A stretch of DNA of 64,000 nucleotides from Antedon mediterranea (taxonomy: Eukaryota; Echinodermata; Crinoidea; Comatulida; Antedonidae): contig NC_092676.1 in assembly GCF_964355755.1 (NCBI RefSeq), positions 26,518,288 to 26,582,287 of the forward strand, read 5' to 3'. The translations under genes were made by a program, and so were the position numbers. The notes beneath the pieces are model-generated. The model was given only the letters and a program-made list of their open reading frames with translations, was not told where the DNA came from and searched no databases. Below, in pieces: positions 34,786-44,457 of the stretch; within the stretch, counting starts at the first letter, position 1; each line of letters opens with the position of its first letter.

Positions 34786-35559
34786 TGTGCTTTGATTTGA
34801 TAAGCAAGTTTGGTTGCCCCGCCCCCATATGCTGCCTACTAAATTAGGATTCCCTAGCTTTTCTATAAAAATTGAAGTACCCACAATGCACGTTATACGG
34901 AAGTCATAGTCTTGTAAAATACAGACACAATAGTTTTTATCGTATTGTTTTCATTTAAATATCACTAAGATTGTCTTAAACTACAAACAACTAAAATTAG
35001 TGAAGGTATGCAAGTGTTTCTAAATATTTATTACTGGTAGTATTAATACAATTTGGATTATATCATTTTCCAGAAAGGTAGAAAAAAACATAAAATAGTT
35101 GAGAATTCTCAACTAGCCAGGATGGTATAGGAAATATAGCTCCTAATGTGCAAGCAATATGTTGAGCTATATATTCAATACCAAATTGGCGAGTAAATCA
35201 TGTTTTACTTTAAATTAAATTTATACGCTCTTCCACAAGGTCAATTGTTAGTTATACATACAGACTATATTAAAACAATGATTTTGAACACGTAGGGCAT
35301 TTCTTTGAATTCTTTCCTATTGTCGTTTTGTGGTAATTTACAGCTTTTTATATGTTTAACAAACGTACATAATCAATTGCGTCTGCATCATGCTAGACTA
35401 CAACTTCCGGTAGTGACGTAATCAGCATATTTTTGGTAATAAAACTTTTTCACTAAGCTAGGGAATCTTCTGATATCAATATTCATTAGACCGTACTTTA
35501 GTTAGCCAATCAAAATAAACGTATAAACAATTTTGCGGCGATGTTGTTGAAGTAAAATA

Positions 35560-38330
35560 TACTGTGTTTTACAATAACCAATTTGGTTAGCAATTTATCA
35601 CTGTGTTTTACTATAACCAATTTGGTTAGAGTAAAACACAATGATATAGAATAGGCAACATTTAATAATATGATAAATGACATTTACATAGCAATTTAGC
35701 ACTGTGTTTTACTATAAACAATTTGGTTAAAGTAAAGCAGAATGATAAAGAATAGGAATTTAATAATATGATATATGACATTTACATAGCAATTTAGCAC
35801 TGTGTTTTACTATAACCAATTTGGTTAGAGTAAAACACAATGATAAAGAATAGGAAACATTTAATAATATGATATAGGACATTCACATAGCAATTTAGCA
35901 CTGTGTTTTACTATAACCAATTTGGTTAGAGTAAAACACAATGATATAGAATAGGAAACATTTAATAATTTGATAAATGACATTTACATAGCAATTTAGC
36001 ACTGTGTTTTACTATAACCAATTTGGTTAGAGTAAAACACAATGATAAAGAATAGGAAACATTTAATAATAATGATTATTTACATAGCAATTTAGCACTG
36101 TGTTTTACTATAACCAATTTGGTTATAGTAAAACACAATGATATAGAATAGGAAACATTTAATAATATGATAAATGACATTTACATAGCAATTTATCACT
36201 GTGTTTTACTATAACCAATTTGGTTATGGTAAAGCACAATGATATAGAATAGGAAACATTTAATAATATGATAAATGACATTTACATAGCAATTTAGCAC
36301 TGTGTTTTACTATAACCAATTTGGTTAAAGTAAAACATAATGATAAAGAATAGGAAACATTTAATAATTTGATAAATGACATTCACATAGCAATTTAGCA
36401 CTGTGTTTTACTATAACCAATTTGGTTATGGTAAAGCACAATGATATAGAATAGGAAACATTTAATAATATGATAAATGACATTTACATAGCAATTTATC
36501 ACTGTGTTTTACTATATCCAATTTGGTTATGGTAAAGCACAATGATATAGAATAGGAAACATTTAATAATAATGATTATTTACATAGCAATTTAGCACCA
36601 TGTTTTACTATAACCAATTTGGTTATGGTAAAGCACAATGATATAGAATAGGAAACATTTAATAATATGATAAATGTCATTACATAGCAATTTAGCACTG
36701 TGTTTTACAATAACCAATTTGGTTAGAGTAAAACACAATGACAAAGAATAGGAAACATTTAATAATAATGATTATTTACATAGCTAGCAATTTAGCACAA
36801 TGTTTTACTATAACCAATTTGGTTATGGTAAAGCACAATGATATAGAATAGGAAACATTTAATAATATGATAAATGACATTTACATAGCAATTTATCACT
36901 GTGTTTTACTATAACCAATTTGGCTATGGTAAAGCACAATGATATAGAATAGGAAACATTTAATAATATGATAAATGACATTTACATAGCAATTTAGCAC
37001 TGTGTTTTACTATAACCAATTTGGTTAAAGTAAAACATAATGATAAAGAATAGGAAACATTTAATAATTTGATAAATGACATTCACATAGCAATTTAGCA
37101 CTGTGTTTTACTATAACCAATTTGGTTATAGTAAAGCACAATGATATAGAATAGGAAACATTTAATAATATGATAAATGTCATTACATAGCAATTTAGCA
37201 CTGTGTTTTACAATAACCAATTTGGTTAGAGTAAAACACAATGACAAAGAATAGGAAACATTTAATAATAATGATTATTTACATAGCTAGCAATTTAGCA
37301 CAATGTTTTACTATAACCAATTTGGTTATGGTAAAGCACAATGATATAGAATAGGAAACATTTAATAATATGATAAATGACATTTACATAGCAATTTATC
37401 ACTGTGTTTTACTATAACCAATTTGGCTATGGTAAAGCACAATGATATAGAATAGGAAACATTTAATAATATGATAAATGACATTTACATAGCAATTTAG
37501 CACTGTGTTTTACTATAACCAATTTGGTTAAAGTAAAACATAATGATAAAGAATAGGAAACATTTAATAATTTGATAAATGACATTCACATAGCAATTTA
37601 GCACTGTGTTTTACTATAACCAATTTGGTTATAGTAAAGCACAATGATATAGAATAGGAAACATTTAATAATATGATAAATGACATTTACATAGCAATTT
37701 ATCACTGTGTTTTACTATATCCAATTTGGTTATGGTAAAGCACAATGATATAGAATAGGAAACATTTAATAATAATGATTATTTACATAGCAATTTAGCA
37801 CCATGTTTTACTATAACCAATTTGGTTATGGTAAAGCACAATGATATAGAATAGGAAACATTTAATATTATGATAAATGTCATTACATAGCAATTTAGCA
37901 CTGTGTTTTACTATAACCAATTTGTTAATAATAATGATTATTTACATAGCTAGCAATTTAGCACAATGTTTTACTATAACCAATTTGGTTATGGTAAAGC
38001 ACAATGATATAGAATAGGAAACATTTAATAATATGATAAATGTCATTACATAGCAATTTAGCACTGTGTTTTACTATAACCAATTTGGTTAGAGTAAAAC
38101 ACAATGATAAAGAATAGGAAACATTTAATAACATGATAAATGACATTCACATAGAAATTTAGCACTGTGTTTTACTATAACCAATTTGATTAGAGTAAAG
38201 CACAATGATAAAGAATAGGAAACATTTAATAATATGATAAATGACATTTACATAGTAATTTATCACTGTGTTTTACTATAACCAATTTGGTTAGAGTAAA
38301 ACATTTTAACTATGATAAATGATATTTAGC
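35560..38330 (+). repeat. 101-bp tandem array, plus orientation (element B left arm)
   Basis: About 27 units with TGTGTTTTACTATAACCAA, one T, then TTGGTTATAGTAAAACACA as a near-perfect 39-bp palindrome in the best copies (for example 36101-36140). After it come ATGATAAAGAATAGGAAACA and a spacer. A five-unit higher-order repeat of about 503 bp is visible (TAGCTAGCAATTTAGCACAA at 36781 and 37284). Confidence 0.9.
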
Positions 38331-38660
38331 ACTGTGCTGGATACAGTAAAACACAAATAAAGAATAGGAAACATATAATAATATGATACATTTACATACA
38401 AATTTAGTATTGTGTTTTACTATAGCCAATTTGGTTACAGTAAAACACAATGATAATGAAACATTTATTATATGATATTATTTACATAGCAAAATATTAT
38501 ATTAAACATATCTTATTATCTAAACGTTATGAAAAGAATAGGATACATAGTAATAATATAATAAATACAAGTTACATAGTTTATCATCTTGTTTTACAGA
38601 ACCAATTTGGTGACACAGTTAAACACAGTGATAAAGAATAGATACTGTTTTAGGTTATAT
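38331..38660 (+). repeat. Degenerate 101-bp units
   Basis: Variant units continue (GTTTTACAGAACCAATTTGG, then GTTAAACACAGTGATAAAGA) with irregular spacing. Similar variants recur at 39050-39282, 39677-39780 and 40271-40345, between the MITE copies. Confidence 0.7.
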
Positions 38661-39049
38661 AACCCTAACCCTAGTTTGAAGCGACATAATAAATTCATCG
38701 CGAAAAAGTACGTATCGTATTTAGAAACTTTTGAAATTTGTTAGATATGTTTAATAGGTTCTTACGTCTATAAAACAAACAAAAAATATAAATTTCACAA
38801 AAAATTCGTGATTTTAATAATTTGCATTTCTAAAAATGTACACTTATGAAATACCATACATTTTCCAACACATTTTTACTTCATTGATGATTCCCAGAAA
38901 TCAAAATAAAACAAATTATGATATTTCTTTTACATTATAGATGTAAGAACCTATATTGAACATGTACCAAATTTCAAACGTTTTTTAAGACGATACGTAT
39001 TTTTATCGATGAATTAAGTATGTGATCGCTTCAAACTAGGGTTAGGGTT
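38661..39049. mobile_element. MITE with telomere-like inverted ends, copy 1
   Basis: The left end AACCCTAACCCTAGTTTGAA is the reverse complement of the right end TTCAAACTAGGGTTAGGGTT, and the inverted match continues into GCGA and the CGATGAATT / AATTCATCG region. It is 389 bp with no ORF. CCCTA-type termini recall piggyBac-like MITEs, but a clean TTAA duplication is not visible. Confidence 0.75.
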
Positions 39050-39282
39050 AAATAACCTAACAGTTCCATTCTTTAACACTGTGTTTAACTTTCAACCAAA
39101 TTGGTTTTAGTACAACACAATGATAAACTATGTACATTTTATTTTTCATATTACATTATAGGATACATATAATGTAATATAATAAATACAAGTTACATAG
39201 TTTATCATCTTGCTTTTACAGAACCAATTTGGTTACACAGTTAAACACAGTGATAAAGAATAGACACTGTTTTAGGTTATAT

Positions 39283-39676
39283 AACTCTAACCCTAGTTTG
39301 AAGCGATCACATACTTAATTCATCGCGAAAAAATACGTATCGTATTCAGAAACATTTGAAATTTGGTAAATATGTTCAATAGGTTCTTACGTCTATAAAA
39401 CAAACAAAAAATAAAAGTTTCAAGCCAATTTCTTGATTTTAATAATTTGCATTTCTAAACATTTACACTTATGAAAGACAATACATTTCCAACACATTTT
39501 TACTTCATTGATGATTCTCAGAAATCAAAATAAAACTATTAGGATATTTCTTTTGCATTATAGATGTAAGAACCTATATTGAACATATCTACCAAATATC
39601 AAACGTTTTTCAAGACGATACGTATTTTTAGCGATGAATATTAAATATGTGATCGCTTCAAACTAGGGTTAGGGTT
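39283..39676. mobile_element. MITE with telomere-like inverted ends, copy 2
   Basis: Same element as 38661-39049, 394 bp, same orientation, with one base changed in the outer left repeat (AACTCTAACCC). The flanking degenerate satellite is also repeated, so MITE and flank may have been duplicated together. Confidence 0.75.
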
Positions 39677-39994
39677 AATAAAACTAAAACAGTTCTATTC
39701 TTTATCACTCACTGTGTTTAACTTTTAACCAAAATGGTTATAGTAAAACACAATGATAAACTTATATGTAAATTTTATTTTTCATAACATAAAATGTTTG
39801 ATATCTTTATAATATTTAATATTATATTTTAGGCCTACTATTAATGACGTATAAATGCACACTAAATCTGAAATAACTTTCTACTTCATTGGCGATTCTT
39901 ACCAAAAAAAAGAACTAATTTTGTTATGTATATAGAGCAACCTATTATAACATGTCTTGTATGATTTTTATCTCGTTTCAATGACATTTTATAC

Positions 39995-40270
39995 TACAAT
40001 TCAAATGAAAAAGCATCACAAAAAAATACGTCTGGTATTCAAAAAGTTTCTAAACTCGGTACACAGAAAAAAGGAAATGTTGAAAATGTATGGTCTTTCA
40101 TAAGTGTGAATTTTTAGAAATGCAAATAATGGAAATCATCAATTTGTCTTGAAATTTATAATTTGTTTTGTCTTATTGAACATATCTATACAAAATGTCA
40201 AACGTTTCTGAATACGATACGTTTTTTTCTCGATGAATTTATAATGTCGCTTCAAACTAGAGGGTAGGGT
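39995..40270. mobile_element. MITE with telomere-like ends, copy 3, diverged
   Basis: The right end TCGCTTCAAACTAGAGGGTA and inner segments match copies 1 and 2, partly inverted (TTTCATAAGTGTGAATTTTT). The left end is decayed and its position approximate. Confidence 0.5.
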
Positions 40271-40699
40271 AGTAACCTAACAAGTATCTATTCTTTATCA
40301 CTATGTTTAACCGTGTAACCATATTGGTTCTAATAAAAAACAATGATAAACTATGTAAATTGTATGTTTCATATATTACATTTTTGCCAAAAAAAATTAT
40401 TGGGAATGTCAAATTTCTTTTTCATGACATATATCTACAAATTTCAGAAGCTTTTGAGTACGAGTATTTTACGCGATGTTTTTTTATCCTCATTTTAATA
40501 TTTTGGTAATGTAATTCACATGCATAAAGTTTTGTATCCAAAAATTGTTTATTCTTGGGTAGAAATGAGGAAATAAATAGTATTCCTGTATAATATAATA
40601 ATAAATAATAAAGAATAAAAAAAAGTGTTGTGTAAACGAACGTTTTTTACGCTTCGAATTTTATGTTACATTATGTTTGAATTGAAGCTACAGATATTG

Positions 40700-40740
40700 A
40701 ATCATGGACCTATAAATTAGTAATTTATAGGTCCATGATT
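40700..40740. repeat. Perfect 20-bp hairpin with 1-base centre
   Basis: AATCATGGACCTATAAATTA, then G, then the exact reverse complement. It is a candidate cruciform and also a possible sign of a replication or assembly fold-back. Confidence 0.9.
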
Positions 40741-41025
40741 GAACATATCGTCACTCACCACACATTTTTTGTTTTGTATTTCGAAAGTATTTATTCTAAA
40801 GAACAATTGATGCAAACATCAACTGCGTATCTTATTTCATTAATTAATTATATTAATTATAATTTGGCGATTATTGGTCACACGAAGAGTCGAATATCGA
40901 TTCGTCTCGTCATGGTAAGAAAACGTGCATTGCGCACACTGTTTACGCGCCTCAACAATAAAGGGCGAATATGCGATTCGTCACTTATGGAACGCCGTTT
41001 TACACAAGTTTTTGGCGATGATAAA

Positions 41026-41230
41026 AATTGCGTCGATGATGAAATTGCGTCGATGAAAATTGCATCGACGCAATGTAGATTGCGTCGATGCAATGTAGAT
41101 TGCGTCGACGCAATTTACATTGCGTCGATGAAAATTGCATCGATGAAAATTGCGTCGATGAAAATTGCGTCGATGAAAACTGCGTCGATGAAAATTGCGT
41201 CGATGAAAACTGCATCGATGAAAATTGATG
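41026..41230 (+). repeat. 15-bp tandem repeat, plus orientation
   Basis: TTGCGTCGATGAAAA is repeated about 12 times with small changes (GCGTCGATGCAATGTAGA variants on the left). A 178-codon ORF crosses it only because the period is divisible by three (IASMK repeats); I do not call that a gene. Confidence 0.85.
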
Positions 41231-41646
41231 TGATGAATTTAATTGATTATGAAAATTCCAAATGGTTTTAATTCAATCAATGATGAAAATGACTACTAGT
41301 AAAGTAAATGATGATGTTAATAATGATGTTAATAATGTTATTATGTTGCTAAAAATTGACGGTTTCTGAATATTTTGATATGATAAACATGTTTACCGCT
41401 TGCGCTAGCGCGCGTTATAGACAAGCGCACAGTGAGCGCGCACTAAAACAATGTTGAAATATATGCACTGATTAACATTTTAGTGATTTATTGTCAACAC
41501 ATTTTAGCAATGGATCCATTATTGTCCTTTCGGACACATTATATCTTCTAGCTAATTGCTTCCGTTAATCCACCAGTTCAGTACATAAAATTCAGATGTC
41601 CAGCATCCATGACATCATATATTCAAATCATACCGGCAGGGAGATC
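41231..41646. other. Spacer between the inverted 15-bp arrays, no gene
   Basis: No ORF. It has a GC-richer patch (GCTTGCGCTAGCGCGCGTTA near 41398) inside otherwise AT-rich DNA. Confidence 0.5.
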
Positions 41647-41892
41647 GCAATTTTCATCGATGAAAACTGCATCGATGAAAATTTTTTTTTTTTTCATCGA
41701 TGCAGTTTTCATTGATGCAGTTTTCATCGACGCAATTTTCATCGACGCAATTTTCATCACATTAACGCAATTTTCATTACATCGACGCAATTTTCATCGA
41801 CGCAATGTTCATCACATCATTACATCAATACTATATTCATCGACGCAATTTTCATCACATCGACGCAATTTTCATTGCATCATCGACGCGAT
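41647..41892 (-). repeat. 15-bp tandem repeat, minus orientation
   Basis: Reverse complement of the 41026-41230 unit (TTTTCATCGACGCAA), about ten copies, some separated by CACAT. Together with the plus array and the 416-bp spacer it makes a smaller inverted structure nested in element B. Confidence 0.85.
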
Positions 41893-42289
41893 TTTATCAT
41901 CGCCTAAACTGGCATTCCATACTAATTGCGTGTGATCTGATTGGTGTATTATAAATAAATTCATCGCGATGAATTTTTCAGTAGATGTAATGAGACAGTT
42001 CAGTAGATGTAATGACAGTTAATTTAATTGTTCTGCTCTTTTTGTACAAATCTATACTACTTTATATTATGGATTTTGTAGTACTGTTAAAATTATTAAA
42101 TCTCTGGAAGTGTGTTTTACGAGTATGTCCGCAAATTTATGCGTTTACGGTTTTAAAATGTGAGTTTTAAATAGCGAACATGATCTTGTTAGGTGCACTA
42201 CGCACGCAGTATTCCAAAATGTCTTACTAATTGGGAGAAAATCATATTGTATCATATCATATTATATCCATTCTTTAAATTCATATTCT

Positions 42290-43735
42290 TTATCCAAAAC
42301 TAAATTGGTATAGTAAAACACAGTGCTAGCAATTTATCATATTATTAAATGTTTCATATTCTTTATCATTGTGTTTTACTCTAATCAAATTGGTATAGTA
42401 AAACACAGTGCTAAATTGCTATGTGAATGTCATTTATCATATTTTTAAATGTTTCTTATTCTTTATCATTGTGTTTTACTCTAACCAAATTGGTTATAGT
42501 AAAACACAGTGATAAATTGCTATGTAAATGTAATTTATCATATTATTAAATGTTTCCTATTCTTTATCATTGTGTTTTACTCTAACCAAATTGGTTATAG
42601 TAAAACACAGTGATAAATTGCTATGTAAATGTAATTTATCATGTTATTAAATGTTTCCTATTCTTTATCGTTGAGTTTTACTCTAATCAAATTGGTTATA
42701 GTAAAACACAGTGCTAAATTGCTATGTAAATGTTATATATCATATTATTAAATGTTTCCTATTCTTTATCATTGTGTTTTACTCTAATCTGATTGGTTAT
42801 AGTAAAACACAGTGCTAAATTGCTATGTGAATGTCATTTATCATGTTATTAAATGTTTCCTATTCTTTATCATTGTGCTTTACTCTAACCAAATTGGTTA
42901 TAGTAAAACACAGTGCTAAATTGCTATGTAAATGTCATTTATCATGTTATTAAATGTTTCTTATTCTTTATCATTGTGTTTTACCATAACCAAATTGGTT
43001 ATAGTAAAACACAGTGATAAATTGCTATGTAAATGTAATTTATCATATTATTAAATGTTTCCTATTCTTTATCATTGTGTTTTACTCTAACCAAATTGGT
43101 TATAGTAAAACACAGTGATAAATTGCTATGTAAATGTAATTTATCATGTTATTAAATGTTTCCTATTCTTTATCGTTGTGTTTTACTCTAATCAAATTGG
43201 TTATAGTAAAACACAGTGCTAAATTGCTATGTAAATGTTATATATCATATTATTAAATGTTTCCTATTCTTTATCATTGTGTTTTACTCTAATTTGATTG
43301 GTTATAGTAAAACACAGTGCTAAATTGCTATGTGAATGTCATTTATCATGTTATTAAATGTTTCCTATTCTTTATCATTGTGCTTTACTCTAACCAAATT
43401 GGTTATAGTAAAACACAGTGCTAAATTGCTAAATGTCATTTATCCTGTTATTAAATGTTTCTTATTCTTTATCATTGTGTTTTACTCTAACCAAATTGGT
43501 TATAGTAAAACACAGTGCTAAATTGCTATGTAAATGTAATTTATCATATTATTAAATGTTTCCTATTCTTTATCATTGTGTTTAACTCTAACCAAATTGG
43601 TTATAATTTATTTAATTTCATTTCAAAAGACATTTACCTAAATTGCTATTTAAATGTCATTTATCAAATTATTAAATGTTTCCTATTATTTATCTGGTTA
43701 TATAGTAAAACACTGTGCTAAATTGCTATTGTATG
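42290..43735 (-). repeat. 101-bp tandem array, minus orientation (element B right arm)
   Basis: About 14 units of the 35560-38330 family, reverse-complemented (TTTCCTATTCTTTATCATTG, GTTTTACTCTAACCAAATTG). A repeat of about 500 bp is seen here too: 42651-42895 recurs at 43150-43395. Confidence 0.9.
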
Positions 43736-43938
43736 AAGGACGAGTTCCGAGAAGATGTATTCAAAGCTACAACCAATCAGAACAGTGTTAATCAATGTAG
43801 TCCATGGCTAAAGCCAATCAGAAACGTCCAAATCGTAATAACCCCTAGGCTAATAGAAATTATTGGTCCGAGTAGCCTTTTCAACCAGACGTTGCGAGGT
43901 TTAAAAAGTAAAACATGATTTACTCGCCAGTTTGGTAT

Positions 43939-44457
43939 AGTTTATATACCTGATATGTTTGTGAAAACTCACAATACTTTTATTATATATATTTAGTAAT
44001 AATCATGTCAATTTGGTCAAATCCCTTTCTGGTGGTCACGAAATGAAACAAAAATCCACCTCAGCTTCCTCCCTGCCTAAAACGATTGGTTTTAATTCCT
44101 GAAACTATCATTTGAGCTGGGAAATTTTAAAGGTATTTAACATAAAAAATGATATTAGATTTATATAGTTGAATTATTTCAGGATAGCTGCGTAGTCTCC
44201 TATGCAAACAGCTAGGCCTAGTCACACTAATAGATTCTTGTTGTGTTAACATGGATTGTTGGCTTGGATATTAGTAACTAGATTATTTTTCCTACAATTA
44301 AATGCCAAGGATCACATGACAAGACGTAACCAGTATAGTAAAACCAAATTGATAATGGGTGGATAAATAAATAAATTGCATTTTTTTAATTCAATAAATT
44401 GAAAATATGCAATTTTCTATTTATGTGTAATTTATTAAAAATAAAATCTTTTGCAGA
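43939..44457. other. TRIM copy 3 upstream region, no gene seen
   Basis: No ORF. It differs from the upstream regions of copies 1 and 2, so the promoter context of copy 3 was replaced, probably when element B or a rearrangement arrived. The sequence AATCTTTTGCAG just before the ATG is a plausible 3' splice site. Confidence 0.5.

Larger units (their letters stand above)
28469..35129. mobile_element. Foldback-like element A with inverted minisatellite arms
   Basis: The 36-bp inverted ends (28469-28504 and 35094-35129, three adjacent mismatches) contain the palindrome AGTTGAGAATTCTCAACT. Inside are about 300 bp of unique sequence, a tandem array in plus orientation (28800-30660), a central array (30680-32080), and the same tandem family in minus orientation (32455-34785). 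No transposase ORF is present. Foldback elements such as Drosophila FB and sea-urchin TU have inverted arms built from tandem repeats. Assignment to that type rests on architecture only. Confidence 0.6.
35178..43938. mobile_element. Foldback-like element B with inverted minisatellite arms
   Basis: The 33-bp inverted ends (35178-35210 and 43906-43938, one mismatch) read ATACCAAATTGGCGAGTAAA and onward to TGTTTTACTT. Arms: a 101-bp array in plus orientation (35560-38330) and the same family in minus orientation (42290-43735). The centre (38331-42280) holds MITEs, a perfect hairpin and inverted 15-bp arrays. The outermost 13 bases of the ends match those of element A, and the elements lie 48 bp apart. 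No transposase was found. Confidence 0.6.

Noticed and set aside
38661-39049. Interstitial telomere
   Set aside because: Only two TTAGGG-type units on each side, and they belong to inverted ends of a repeated MITE.
40735-41271. 178-codon ORF with IASMK repeats
   Set aside because: It is open only because it crosses a 15-bp repeat; the flanks show no protein features, and the inverted array gives a similar artefact at 41609-41935.
37958-43721. Matching ORFs beginning MSFIMLLNVSYSLS on both arms of element B
   Set aside because: The same repeat unit read on opposite strands of inverted arrays; not independent evidence of a protein.
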